From: Bidens hawaiensis
Taxonomy: Eukaryota > Streptophyta > Magnoliopsida > Asterales > Asteraceae
Assembly: GCA_021521415.1 (NCBI GenBank)
Contig: JAIQDT010001660.1
Span: 124,001 to 188,000, forward strand
Reading direction: 5' to 3'
Length of the DNA stretch: 64,000 nucleotides
The position numbers were made by a program, and so were the translations under genes. Below, piece after piece: positions 12,400-25,241 of the stretch; the first letter of the stretch is position 1; the number at the start of each line of letters is the position of its first letter. The notes beneath the pieces were generated by a model. It had not been told where the DNA came from, ran no database searches, and was given only the letters and a program-made list of their open reading frames with translations.

Positions 12400-13307
12400 A
12401 GTGGGTCGGCCTATGAGCGTTACATGACATTTTAACTGACCACACTAAATATCGAATAAATGAATAAAAAAATAAGTAGTTGGAGTATCTCGTGAACCAC
12501 CACGGTGATATCCTCAACCAAATATCGAATTAAAACGGGTTATGAAATTAATAGATGGAGTGCCCATGAATTGTCATAGATTTTTCACCCAACTAAATAT
12601 TTAAAATCAAGTAAAACACAATTTTGGAAAGTTTCCGAATTTAACCACGAATCACAGTGAATTCGCTTTATAAAAGGAATGCAACCGTTTGATCGGTAAC
12701 GTTTGATTCACTTAAGGTCCGGTTGTATGACATGTTGTTCAACTTTGGCCTAGGGACTCGAGTACTGTGGCCGGGTTATCCTCCAGGTAAGGAATAGCGT
12801 CTTACCTTTGGTTTTCGGAATCGTTTTGCCAAGGCCCAATTCACAGTTCTCTAGTCCCCTATGGCTACTAACCAAACATGACATACCCCCATGCCCTAAG
12901 GAGATGGAGTAAAAACAAATATGGAAATTCTTAATTAATTTTCCAAAAATAGAAATGCAATCTACTAAAGTTTTTAAAAGATTTTAAAAGATTTTTTTAA
13001 AGATTTTAAAAATATTTTTGAAAGTAAGACATAGCCTCAGATTTGGTGTGTGCAATAATTACTAAAAATAAAAGATATATTAAGTAATTCCTAAAATAAA
13101 GAATAAATCACTACCTAAAATAAAAGATATAATAATAATTAATTTCCTAAAAAAAAAATCTAATGCATATTTTTCATAAAATAAAAGATACAATCAATAA
13201 TTACCTAAATAAGCTATAAACAATCAAGGAGCACATAAATCAGTTTAGATAGGCACGTATAGGGTTTCTAACATATGACTAGGACAATTTCTAACCACCT
13301 ATCTTAA
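12400..13307 (-). mobile_element. Probable internal fragment of a minus-strand LTR element
   Basis: The stretch lies directly downstream (in element orientation) of an LTR and primer-binding site. No gag or pol frame survives. It is AT-rich with repeated AAAATAAAAGATA-type motifs near 13060-13190. Its far boundary is not resolvable. Confidence 0.35.
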
Positions 13308-13329
13308 ACCTTCGGTTCTGATACGAATC
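13308..13329 (-). other. Primer-binding site of an LTR element
   Basis: On the minus strand, immediately after the LTR end TGTGACA, the sequence GATTCGTATCAGAACC closely resembles the initiator tRNA-Met primer site TGGTATCAGAGCC of plant gypsy and copia elements. It fixes the orientation of the adjacent LTR. Confidence 0.65.
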
Positions 13330-15214
13330 TGTCACACCCCAACCTAAGGCGGAAATGCGGGGGCGTGAGCATGATTGCTCATAGCTCGAGGTAACTATCA
13401 TACAATAATGGTGACAATATCTAATAATTAATTCATTTCGTAAATAACCAAATAATATCCAAAAATAGCAATTTAATTTCCAAACAATAATCCATGACAG
13501 AATAGTAATAATCCAAATTATAACTTAAATAAAGTGTTTCTTAAAATGGCCTAGGGTCTCAATCTAGCAATCTAATACTCCAAGTCTTCAGTTTAAACGA
13601 TAACCTACATGTACGTAGAAAATACAATAGTTTTGTCAACAAATATGTTGAGTTAGCAAGTCATTAGTTTTGCAATGATATATATATATAATATGAAAGA
13701 TAGCAAAACGTAAACAAAGCGGTAAATAAACCAAACCAGTGAGCAAATAAAGTGTCAAGCGAACCATTGCCAAGAGAATCGGGCGCCGGTTAAAATTAGA
13801 AGGTCGTATGATCATACTATAATGAGAATATGGTGGACCTCTCCGAATACGCAAATTAAACAAGTAATCAATTTAGCAACTATGTCTAGCAATTCAAACA
13901 CAATACCACGTTTGCTAATGTTAATATATGTATAATATGAAATACTGTAAGTATGTATACGCCCCCAACATGTTTGAAAATATGTGAAAACGGGGGAATG
14001 ACAAAAACTCATCTTAATAATAAGCGAGTTAATAATAATTAAGAAAAAGAATAACGAGTCTTCCGATTAACGTGCCGAACGATGAAAACCAACAGAACCT
14101 GAAACTTAACGATATTAAAGTATAAGTAAAAGAGAATCTAATGCTGCTGGAATTAATCCAAACGGATAAGTATAACTCGAGTTATGTCGATTTTAATGTT
14201 TAAACGAGTCGAGTCTGACCAGAATCCGAACTTCGAGTCAGAAGTCGGGTTTTGGTCAGAAGCCTTAAAATTTAATTACGAGAAGAAAAGTCTTCTGGAC
14301 CGAACATTGAATCCGACCAGAAGTATAAGAAAACGAGAAGTCAAAGTTGTTGACTGTTTTACCCTTTATCGGGTTTTAAAGCAATTGACCAGTCAATACC
14401 CGTCAATCTTAGAAATTGATTGAAGGTTATCGACTAGAGGATGTTTATGAACGAAAAGTCAGTTTACAACTTACCCGGAAAGTGAACGAATGATGAGATC
14501 TATCGAGTCAACGGTCCTTAAGCTTGCAAGGTCAACCGAATGTAAATGGTTCTTCAACGAAAAAACCAAAAACCGGAAGAATTGAGAGAGACAGAGAGGG
14601 TGACGGTTGAGAGGTGATGTCTAGGGTTTAGGTAAAGTTTTGTGGCAGATGGTTATGACTTGTTTATATAGAAAAAGCCTATACGAACTAATTATAGGCT
14701 TTTTGGTCCGTTTAAGCAAAGAAATATGTTTTAATGAAGGAATCAAGGAATATAATCATAAAGATTCGTTCTTGGGCAGTAATTAACAAGTTAGGACTTG
14801 TATCTTGACTATAATACATTTACTTGGCCCTTAATCTACTCAAACGTGCTTAAAATAAACGATTTCATGCCATAAACGAGTTTGGAAACGAGATATAGTT
14901 AACAAAAACGTGCAGCTCATCCACGGCCTCACGCGGCGGCGGTCCTAAGGCCGGTCGCGCAGCGCTCCGGCGTCCCTGAAGTCCATATTTCATAAATGGC
15001 AGATTTGGTCCCTATACTTTGTTAAATGATCACTTGTAGGATTTGTTTTGTTATACTTAGTGAATAAACAATATAAAGCATAGAGGGCTTAAAGTGAACA
15101 TGAGGAAACTTAAAAATTCATAAATGTAAAGTATTAATAGATTTTAGGATCCGAATAGCATTCAAACACAGATAAAACAAAATAACCGAATAAGGTAAAA
15201 ACCCGAAATGTTAC
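13330..15214 (-). mobile_element. LTR of a gypsy-type element (1885 bp)
   Basis: In minus orientation the LTR starts TGTAACATTTCGGG and ends GGTTGGGGTGTGACA, so it has TG...CA ends. It shares both ends and many internal blocks with the solo LTR at 60693-62513 (for example the segments around 14190-14420 and 61490-61720). A primer-binding site follows, so it is a 5' LTR of a damaged element rather than a solo LTR. No matching 5-bp target duplication was found. Confidence 0.75.
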
Positions 15215-15933
15215 ATTCGGGTCTGGTGGGTTTTGAAGTTTGGGTCCATCTCGGCCCCGCGTACGTTTTCCGTTCATCGGAGACGAGTTCCACCCTCGCC
15301 GGTATTTGGATTCAGTTTCAATCTGTGTTTCACACTTCAGTTTATATTCATGTCCACTTGTATATATGTATACTCACATCTTTATATATATTTGTATATT
15401 TATATATCTATATCATGTTTGCTTGTTTAACCATGACCGATTTCTCACACGGTTTGGTCGGTGTTTGTTTATTTGATTCGTTTGGATCTCGTCTAAGACG
15501 GGTTCGTTTATGTCTGTTGGGTTCGGCTCGTGTATTCATTTCGTTAATAGATCTAAGATGGAAAGGAGATGAGAAAAGGAAACTAATATTAATTATAAAC
15601 ATACCTTAAATATTAATAGCTAGATCTTGGACAAATGGAATTGGATTGGAATTGGATTTTGGAAGGTTTGTACAAGAGATTTATGGTGTGTGTATGTGTG
15701 CCAATGATTGGAAGATGATGAAATGATAAGGATAAGGATTTATGTAGGGTTTTAGGGTTTAAATAAGCTAAGCCTAAAGGCTTTTAGGCCCAAATCATTT
15801 TCAAGTCCATTAACCTCTCCTAGTCCTATCCATATTCTACCCATTATTTAATTAATCTAACCGACGCCATACGATACAATAACTAAAATAGTACTCGAAA
15901 CATTTATTTATTTATTGAAACTAGGGCGTTACA
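15215..15933 (-). mobile_element. Second LTR-like fragment
   Basis: The segment ends, read on the minus strand, with TGTAACGCCCTAG, a plausible LTR start. It adjoins the LTR at 15214, suggesting one element nested in or beside another. TATATA-rich sequence near 15360-15410 is present. Boundary evidence is weak. Confidence 0.3.
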
Positions 15934-17385
15934 GCAAATTCGTTCGGTTTCCGTTATGTCTGTCACGGTACCGGAACAAAAAAAAACAAACAAAATTTAA
16001 GGACCAATACGGTGCCGCCAAGTGGCCCAATTGGCATTTAGCGGCACCAAAGTTTGAAAATATTATATGTAGTAATAATTAGGTTTTATCCCCCGTATTA
16101 CGGGGGTTGTTTTCACTTTTCGTTTCTAATATTTGTATATATTTTTTGAATTTGAATTTTATTATTTAAGGAATTTAATAATATGATAAAAAGGTTTCAC
16201 AATTAAATAAGATGTTATAATCTGTTTAAAAGCTATCTGGGTTTGGTGAGACTCATGACCCGCTTATTTTTTTTTACTATAAAATTGTTTCTTAATATAA
16301 ATAATATCTTTTTTTTAAAAAAATGGATATTAATTTTTTGTATATCCTTATTTTATAGGATTTTCATATCAAATATTTGGTGAGATTAATTTTTAACATA
16401 ATGAGATGTTATAACCCGTTTAAGGGTTATCTGGGTTTGGTGAGACCCATACCCGTGAATTCAGATTAAATGCATGAGAAGCCACCATTTACAAATAAAA
16501 CAATGGTGGCTTAAGAAAATGTAGAATGTAACCATAGAGTTTTTAAACGTTTCATTTATATATATTTAAGATTTAAAATAAGATATGATAACCCACGGAT
16601 AAGCTAATTACCCGATTTATATACAGGTTGGTGGGGGTATTGAAAAGGATGACTATGTGTGGAAAACAAGTTTTAAATTGATTTTGAAGATTTTATTTAT
16701 TTATTTATTTGTTTTCATTTAATAAGCAAATCTAATCAGTTGACCCATCAATTAAAGGATATATAAGCCATGTATTGTGAGCATGCCACTTCAAATTCTG
16801 AGTTTATTTGGGTTTTTGTCCTACCGTGTGTTACGCCAAGTGGTGGCAATACGACTGTCAAGTGGCAGTCGGCGGTATCGGTTCTTAGAGGAATGCCCAA
16901 GCAAAACTCTGAAGCCAGTATGAACCCGACAATAACAGTATAATTTAGCCAGAGTGTGACAACATGGCTATTCAAATTTAAAAAGTATAGCGGGCTAACA
17001 TTATGAAGTCGACGTTAAAAAAACATAAATACAAAATTCACGCGTCTAGTGAATAGTATTTTTTATTCATACTTAATTTGGTTTGATATTTACTTTATTT
17101 AATTTATTTACTTTTTAATTAGCTAACAATTTTAAATTGACATGATCATACAGTATCAATAATATTTAAAGTTTCCTTATAATATGGACGAAGCTTTATA
17201 TATATTAGTGTCGGGATCCAATTTAATAATCTCATATTTTTCTTTACACTTTTTTCTATTTGTGTTTTTTTATATATTGGCTGTTTATTAAATTTTATCT
17301 CGCTTTTCATCTTACGATCGACATGTTGCATTAGAGCTCATTAATATATGGACGGAACAATGTGTTAAAATAAAATCATAAATCA
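15934..17385. other. Intergenic repeats
   Basis: A short perfect palindrome-like hairpin CCCCCGTATTACGGGGG sits at about 16090. Segments at about 16210-16262 and 16405-16452 are diverged copies (GATGTTATAA...TATCTGGGTTTGGTGAGAC), 195 bp apart. No gene is supported. Confidence 0.5.
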
Positions 17386-18130
17386 ATCTTTGTATTCTTA
17401 TGGTGGAGATCTAGGATCCATAAACTCAACACTATTCGTGAAGAACCCCTATGTCATGGCCATAAGTTGCATCACGTGTGTAAACATCCACATAAATCAC
17501 AGAGGTGATTACTATGGTGTTTTAAACATCCCCATAATGGAGGCATTGATAGAACTAGTCGTGAATATCGACCACGTGTCAAATGAAGATGTCAATCCAT
17601 TATAACACTTTATCGTTTGACAAGGAATATGTACATCTTGATGATAATTCCAACGTCAAGACCGGTGGATTTGATGATGATGCGTCGTATCAAGCTATAG
17701 ATGTTGAAGCACTTAATGTTGGGGGAGCGAGAAAATTGTTAGCGTGAAGGAGAGTAATGAACTAAAGGCAATAAATGATATTGAAATCAATAAATCTCAA
17801 AATGATGATGATGACAACGACGACGATGATGATTAAGACATAAAGGTTGAAGTCATAATATTTGAGGTGAGGAAAGATGTTAGCATAATGGAGAGTCATG
17901 AAGACGAGACGATAATAAATTATGACACATGAGCTGTTGTCATCAATGGTGTTCTCATGATGGATGCTACTGAAAGACCAACAACATTTAAAATAGATGA
18001 AAATGTGGAAATAAAATCCAAGAAGTTGAGGATGAGCTCATCTCAATTCAGAACGAACTACGAGGGATGAATAACCCAGTTATCATATCTGTGTGTGAAT
18101 CGATGGGAGTGAGGAATACGCATGAAAAAC
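17386..18130 (+). pseudogene. Possible decayed coding region, acidic repeats
   Basis: A run of short open stretches on the + strand has coding-like composition: one of 71 codons to 17605, then pieces rich in Asp/Glu codons (GATGATGATGAC near 17805-17835) interrupted by stops. I recognise no domain. It may be a relic of a gene or transposon ORF. Confidence is low because no family match can be named. Confidence 0.25.
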
Positions 18131-18790
18131 AGTTTTGAGATTTTCATTTAATAAACAAATTACGAGTTATCACAAATTCATGTGGTTGATTAGTAGGCTA
18201 TCTACTTACTTGTTTATAAAGACATTTGTCGCATACATGGCAGCAGCATGTCTCTCTCAAATGGTCATAATGCCAGCCATCTTTATTGCCTGAGTTCGAA
18301 TCCTCTTACAATAATGCTGCTCATATTTAAATTAAAAACATAACAACATCTTATAATTTTACAGGTTTTTCTATAAAAGGGTGACTACGTGTACGTGAGA
18401 CTTCATGAGACCTACCAAAATATTGTTACTCGTCCATGGTAAAAACGAACAAGTGTCACACAATAGTTTGACTACTCACTAAGGAACTAACCACAATAGC
18501 CAATGCTTACGAGTGAAACCTACGCCAAATACCAATTTCAATTAAAAACCCACCAAATAAAGATATGATACTCCACTCCCACGTAATCTTAAAAAAACTT
18601 GTATATTGCTTTGGTAGATAACTAATGATAATTTATTAAAAATGTGTTTATAAATATTTTAGTAAAGAAACTGTGTATTAATCATAATGACTAATTATAA
18701 AAATAATATAGGTAGACAACAGCGAAAGACGTTTTATTGAAACTTGTGACGATCACGTTCCGTTGCTATCTTATAATTAATCATTATGGT
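18131..18790. other. Intergenic, no gene seen
   Basis: AT-rich. A B-box-like GAGTTCGAATCC near 18294 may mark a SINE fragment. Nothing else is supported. Confidence 0.3.
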
Positions 18791-19560
18791 TAACTAGTGG
18801 TACCGGTGTGCTGCGTCAGGCAGGTTGGTAAAACTCAGGCGCGCCAACAAAACCTTAGCGTTGTTGGTTCCATGCGTTGATGTGGTAAGTCGATGCGAAT
18901 TCGGTCGGTTTTCATCACGTTTATTACGATACCTCTACAAAAAAAATGTCATTCGAACGAATTTCGCTATGTTCGTTACGATACCGGAATTAAAACAAAA
19001 CACGATGAGTCCACATGAATTTGGTCGTATTCTGTCACGCTCGTTACGGTACCGGAACAAAAACAAAATTGACATTCGGTTAGTTATCCTTACGTTCGTT
19101 GCAATACCAAAATTAAAAGGAAAAAAAATGTCGCAAACAGTAAGGCGTCGCAAAACGGTCCCATGGAGCTTTGTGGCCCCAAAGCTGTCTTTTATACTTA
19201 TTAATAATAATTGTCGGGTAGAGGTTCATTGCTAAAATCTGGTCACAACAACTAAAAATGGTCGGCCGTGTAAATCTTGTCGCTAAAATCTGGTCTAAGC
19301 GACAATCAGAATTTTCTAAAAAAATTTAAAAATAATCATTTAATAAAATAAAAAAAGTTACCAACGATATGCCATCGCTACAGTTTCTAAAAACATATAT
19401 TCATTAAAATAATTTTGTAATTTCAGCAACGACATGCCGTTAGTATAGGTTGGTGAAAACTTAACAATTTGACGGAGCCCATGCCGACAACATGTTGTCA
19501 GTAAAGGCCATCTTCCGGACAACATATATCGTTGCTAAAAATTGCTTTTTTAGAAAAAAT
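18791..19560. repeat. CACTA-like transposon debris with internal repeats
   Basis: Between about 18890 and 19125 four imperfect repeats of roughly 50-68 bp share CGTTACGATACCGGAA-type cores; a related block lies at 15945-15985. From 19220 to 19530 there are dispersed motifs of the kind TCGCTAAAATCTGGTC and ACGACATGCCGT in both orientations, as in subterminal regions of CACTA elements. Terminal repeats were not found. Confidence 0.35.
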
Positions 19561-20051
19561 GAAATAACTTTAATCTTTATTTATTTTATGTTATGTTGCA
19601 AGTGTCCAAATCATGACTAACACCAGAATTAGAAACATAACATGATAAGCTATCTTTCTCTTTCTCATGATTCTTTCATCACGAAAGCTCTTTTTCATCC
19701 TAATTATTTAATCACCTCCAAATCCAAACGTCAACATTCACAACCACCGTCCACCGTCAACACCACCCACCAAACACCCTTCCGATCAAAACAACACTAC
19801 CAACAACATTTTGCTTATTTCATCATCAACTTAACCATATTAATTACTTTCATTTCACAAACCTTCACCATATTATTATCCATATTAATTCACGTACTTC
19901 TTTTCTAGTCACGTGGAATATGGCACCTCATGCTCCCACTGCCACCGACACCGCCCGTTAGTGTACGTGTTGCTATCATTTCATGCTTTTGATCATTTTA
20001 AGATTGTGTTATAAACTTATATTAATAGTACTATTAATTTCTTGTTATCAG
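19561..20051. other. Probable promoter and leader region of the DUF547 gene
   Basis: Pyrimidine-rich CTTTCTCTTTCTC near 19650 and a short ATG-bearing stretch near 19920 could belong to the 5' end of the downstream gene, but no reading frame joins cleanly to the first exon I can place (20052), so the initiator remains unresolved. Confidence 0.3.
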
Positions 20052-23000
20052 AAGACCAAGAAAGTGAATAGTGGACACCAGAAGAAAGAAGAATTAGAAA
20101 GAGAGGTACTACTTGACTAATTCCATTAGCGGTATTAGATTTTAATAATCACAACTTTCGTCTATAGGCCAGGATTAATCCCAACTCGATGAATGTTTAT
20201 ACACAGATAGTCCAGTTTAAACGTATTTTTCTTCCAGTAGTCTCAAACTAAATGAAAAGTAATTCTGTTAGTTTTTGATGATGTGAATTAATATACGTAT
20301 GGGATTGCTGGAGATATATACCGTATGCATTTCTTGAGTTGGCATTCCATTATAGATACGTCCCGTAAAAATTGGTAACTTTTTTACCTACTGTAAAAAT
20401 TGGTGACTTTTTTTCTTTTTTTCCCCCTAATTATTTCAAATCAAAGTTTAATGATTTATAAGATGATATTAGTTATTTTTGTAATGATAATTAAGAACAC
20501 TTCAATTAGTTGACTATAATAAGTTTTAGGGAAAACTCATGAAAATCTTTTACAAAAATGGGCCTATAGTTTTAAGTAAAAGTTGTAAAAGATAAACTTT
20601 CTTTTTACAATTTATTATTATTTTTTATTTTTATTTTTTTTTCAGAATTTTCCTCGTTTTCATATGATGTACTCAATAATCAAATGTCATGAAATAGCTT
20701 ATTTTGCTTTAGTCAATTTGAGTTCTATATATGCATATATAGCTTAGGTTGTGGGCATGATAAAGGTACCCTAGTACTCCTAGTTGCATGTTATATGTTT
20801 CTTGACACTATCTACAGACATGTCAATCATTAAAAACTTCTTAACATGCATGCATAAGTCATGGCTCACCATCCCCCATTGATCCCAATATTTGTATGTT
20901 TTCAAGAAATAAATACACATGATCTGATGGATTTCGGGTAACTAACCAATTCGATCCATTGACGGGTGCTAATAACCTAGGTATCGACACTTCAAAAAAT
21001 GCTAGATCACGAAGAAAAAGTTGGGGAGCTTCTTAAACGTACGTATCAACAACAAGACCCGTCTGCTCTTCATATCCCAAAATCCCTTCCTCCAAAGGTA
21101 CGTTTTTTTCCATTCATTTTAACGCGTTAATTAGACAAAATATATTGTAACCACCTTTACCATAACTAGAAGTTATTTGGTTAAATAACTTAAATCTAAT
21201 TTGTAGTTATTCATATTGTATTTCTATATATATTTGATTAATAATACACATGTTGAAATCAAACCGTTTGATTTACAATCTAGATGAAGGAGTTATTGAC
21301 GGAACTAGCCATGGTTGAGAATGAGATAACAAGACTAGAAAGCCAAATCAGTCATCTACAATCTGACTTAGACAAAGAGAAAGAAGCTACAAGGGAATCA
21401 AAAATGAAACAAGCGCAATTTCGTCAAATTCCCGAGGGATTGTTAGCTCCGAAGACACCACTACCGTTACCAAAAGATAGAGGATACGACGACAAATTGT
21501 CGTTTGAAACAAAGGCATTACATTTCATTAGTAAAGCTATTAAGGGTGATTATAATCTTAGAGACTCCACTTCACAAGAGAAATCAAGAACTAAAAACGT
21601 CACGTTTTTCGAACAAAAAGAAAACCGTGATAACAGTGGGGATCTGGGGGTTTGTGATAGAACCCCGAGAAGAAGTGGTATTCTAAAACCACCCTCACCT
21701 GCAAGAGATACAAGACATGTTACTACTCCTAAGGTATATATGCTATTATATTCTTTTATAATTTAAAAGTACATAAATACTAAACAAATGAGTATTACTG
21801 ATATCCTGTAAAACTATTGCTTTCTGTCTATTTTTAGAGAGAACGCAACGTAACACACTCTTCGGATCCGGCTTCGAGCCAATCTGAAGAAGAGAACATT
21901 GCAAAGTGGTCACCAAACAAGCTTTCCGAAAACATTATGAAATGTTTGATCTTCATTTTCACAAGGCTCCTGAGGATGTCAAGAACAATAGAGCTAGAGA
22001 AATCAGGACCGGTTTCGCGATCAGCCAACTTTTCGTTGAGCTTCAGGGCTGAACCATGCTTGAACTCAAAGGCAAGCTTGTTGCTTCAAAAGGAGTCTAG
22101 GCAGCAAGACCCTTATGGGATCTTTAACCAAGAAGATTCAATTCCTAGAGACATTGGGTGCTACAAGAACTTGGTTAGGTTTACATCTACTTCTTTGGAC
22201 CCTAAATGCATTTCAAGTTCAAGTTACATTCCTTTGCTACAAAAGTTGAGGTACTTTACATTATTTTTAGCCACAGGACCAATGAATTGATGAGTTACAT
22301 GGTGTGTTAAAAACAGTGTTTTAAAAACCGGTTCTTACCGGCCGGTTGAACCTGCAATACCGGGTCTTGCATATCAGGCCGGTATTTTGAGCCTGGTATC
22401 TTTGAGCGGTTTTCCTAGAACATTGAACCAACAATTTTCTCTAAAATACCGGTTTAAACCGGAAACCGCTTTTAAGCCCAAGAGATTTTTGATTTTTTGC
22501 GGCTCATATTTTTAAAAAATTACTTTTAACCTAGTGAGTAACATTGAAACGAGTAGACTTTCGGATTATTTTTTGAAAATTGAGTGCTTTTGTATTACTT
22601 TATTTTTATGATCGAATTAACTTTTGGATTATATTTTGTTATGAATTATATACTTTTGAATTATTTTTGAGTTGAAGTTACATTTACATTTTGTTACAAT
22701 ATTTTAGCCACATGACCCATACATTGGTGAGTTACATGATGTATTAATTATTATGTACTTGCAGGGCTTACATGAATGGGCTGCAAAAGGTGGACTTGAT
22801 GTTTTTGACTTCACAACAGAAGCTGGCATTCTGGATCAACATGTACAATGCTTGTGTCATGCAAGTAAGTTCATCCACTTCTCATTTCATCATCTAACTA
22901 ATGCTTTTAGGCCTGCATTTTGACTGTCTTAAAGAATCATTAGTGTCCAATGTTCTTTTATCTCAAATTAAATACTTGAAATTTCAGGGTTTTCTTCAGT

Positions 23001-24485
23001 ATGGAGTTCCTTCTAGTCCTGACAAACTACATACACTAATGAACAAGGTTGGCCATTATTCTTATGAATTTTTGAGTAACAAGTAAAGTTACTGTCTTCC
23101 GGACGGAAGCAGGAGCGCTATTTAAGGGCGCTCTATTTTTCGGGGTTTAACTTGGTTTAGTTTTCAGGTTTTAAACAACAAAGAAGTATTATACCTGAAA
23201 GAGTTTTATTTCACTAAAACTCGCGCTAACTTTAATACTTTGTGTGCCTTTCAAAAATCCTATACAAAAAATGTGTGTGATCATATTCTCACTGTTATAA
23301 TTTTAACCAAAATCGTGCCCTTTTAAAAAAAATTTAGGTACAAGTACTTTTGGTCCTGTCGGTGCTTAAAACAATTTTGTCTCTCCACATTACTATATAC
23401 CTCTAGAAAATATGCGCTCCAGGCGCACCTTCGTAAAAATATCGGATTCATTATGGTCCCATCCCTCCCCCGTGATACTCCAACCACCCCAGGAATTGGA
23501 TATCTTTTAAACAAATTTATTATTGCTGGTTTTATTTAAATTTTCAAATTGAAGTTAGGTGTATTTTTTCTCAAGTTTGACTAAAAAAAGACTCAATTTA
23601 TTTGGCAAAAGTTTATAATCTGATTTTAGAACTTTAGTTGAATCGCTTTTCGGGCGAAACTGGTTCGAATAGCTAGGAAACAATCTACCTCACTAGACAT
23701 TTTTATTGTTCTAAAAGCAATTTTAAATAACTTAGACAAATCTGAATGTGAACCAGGCATCCCTAAAGATAGGCGACCACACGATAAGTGCACAAGCTAT
23801 AGAACACATCATATTGAGAAAGCGCGAAGCCTCGATGATAAACAAGGTAAACACGCTTAATTTTTGTTATGCTAAAATCTGCATGCTAAAGTTGATACAT
23901 TAATTATAAGTCCACATCATATAAATTTGAATTCGTAGTTTAATAATTTATCATCTGGTCAATAGATCTATGGTAAGCCAGAAAGAGATGACAAAGATGC
24001 AATATTTCGCAAACTTCATGGGCTCGACTCAACAGACCCGAATGTCACATTCGCACTATGTTGTGGCACACGCTCTTCTCCCGCGGTAAATGAACCTTTG
24101 CTAAAATCTTACATTAATGTTCATTAATCATTAATAACTTTTCTAGTAATTGTATCCTAACATGTTTGGAATAAAGATAAGAGTGTATACAGGTGATGGG
24201 GTTGTGAATGAGTTAGAAAGAGCAAAGCTAGAGTACCTACAAGCTTCAATAGTTGTAACAAGTGCCAAGAAAATTGGGCTACCAGAGCTTTTGCTTAGAA
24301 ACATGCATGATTTTGCTCAAGATTTGGAAAGATTGGTGGAATGGTTGTGCCAAGAATTGCCTACTTCTGGTTCATTAAGGAAGTCAATGGTGGAATGCTT
24401 TAGAGGAGTTAGTAACGCAAAGGTTTCATCTATTGTAGAGAAGCTACCATATGAGTTTGAGTTCCAATATTTGTTGCCAATGTAG
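20052..24485 (+). CDS. MIP1-type leucine-zipper / DUF547 protein (5' end incomplete)
   Basis: Exons: 20052-20105, 20981-21097, 21284-21733, 21838-22250, 22765-22864, 22988-23047, 23757-23846, 23966-24085, 24177-24485, all phase-compatible with GT-AG sites; 1713 nt, at least 570 aa. The N-terminal part is a coiled coil (EELEREVSTLQKMLDHEEK, then about 45 residues of heptad-like sequence after MKELLTEL), matching the ternary-complex-factor MIP1 zipper. A polar linker follows. The DUF547 domain covers roughly the last 240 residues, with SQQKLAFWINMYNACVMQ, AQAIEHIILRK, HGLDSTDPNVTFALCCGT and RAKLEYLQASI. The biochemical role of DUF547 is not established; MIP1 in snapdragon binds MADS-box factors. 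The last acceptor (AAAG at 24176) is weak but gives the conserved phase. The initiating exon upstream was not identified. Confidence 0.85.
22267..22747. repeat. CCGG-rich MITE-like insertion flanked by direct repeats, DUF547 gene intron
   Basis: Within intron 22251-22764, about 22317-22505 is rich in ACCGG/CCGGT blocks with loosely inverted ends (AAAAACCGGTTCTTACCGG and CCGGTTTAAACCGGAAACCG). A 43-bp segment at 22267-22309 (TTAGCCACAGGACCAATG...) recurs, diverged, at 22704-22747, flanking the block. Confidence 0.55.
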
Positions 24486-24737
24486 GCAATCACAAATTCC
24501 TTTGTATATTTTTGTGTAAATAAATAATAAATAAATGTATAATAAGACATGATGTGTAACATCTCAGTTTTTGATATATTGTTTGAAGAATATTTATTAA
24601 AGTTATTGTTAATTTCCATTTGGTAAGCATTGTTAATTCATTCAAACTCTTCACTTTAGTAATTTCGAACATATATGATTAATAGAAGGATGACTATACG
24701 TGTTGTTGATAGCCAAATTGACCTAGAGTGGAACTTG
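24486..24737. other. 3' region of the DUF547 gene
   Basis: AT-rich with repeated AATAAATAAT motifs near 24519-24540 that could act as polyadenylation signals. Confidence 0.4.
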
Positions 24738-25241
24738 CTGTTAAATAGGGGTGCAAACGAGTCGAGCCGAGCCCGAGCTCGACTAGGCTCGAGCTCGGCT
24801 CGTTTAATTTACACAGAGCTCGAGCTCGATCTCGGCTTATTTCGAGCTATATTTTCAAAGCTCGAGCTCGGCTCATTTACTATTTATTAATTATTTTTTT
24901 ATATAATTATCATTATTTTTATACATTTTTTTCTATTATAATTTTATGCATATAATAATAATAATATAATATATATTATTTAGTTATTTTTATTTATTTT
25001 TTCATAACATTATATATATTAATTAATAATTAAATATATATTTTAAAAAGTTATATAAATGACATGTTCATTTAGGCTCGCGGGTCGGCTCGAGCTCGAT
25101 AAGTGAAGCTCAGGCTCGAGTTTGTTTATTAAACGGGTTTACTTTTATGCTCAAGCTCGGGCTCGATTCAGCTAGGCTCGATCGAGCTTTTTAACGAGCC
25201 AATCTCGAGTAGCTCGGTTCGCTTGCACCCCTACTATTAAA
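24738..25241. mobile_element. hAT-type MITE with target duplication
   Basis: The element occupies 24746-25233 (488 bp). Terminal inverted repeats read TAGGGGTGCAAACGAG at the left and, on the other strand, TAGGGGTGCAAGCGAACCGAG at the right. The flanks are CTGTTAAA and CTATTAAA, an 8-bp duplication with one mismatch, as expected for hAT transposition. The interior has GCTCGAGCTCGGCTC arms and a very AT-rich core; no transposase is encoded. It is the best preserved member of the family seen also at 2776-3280 and 4325-4880. Confidence 0.85.
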
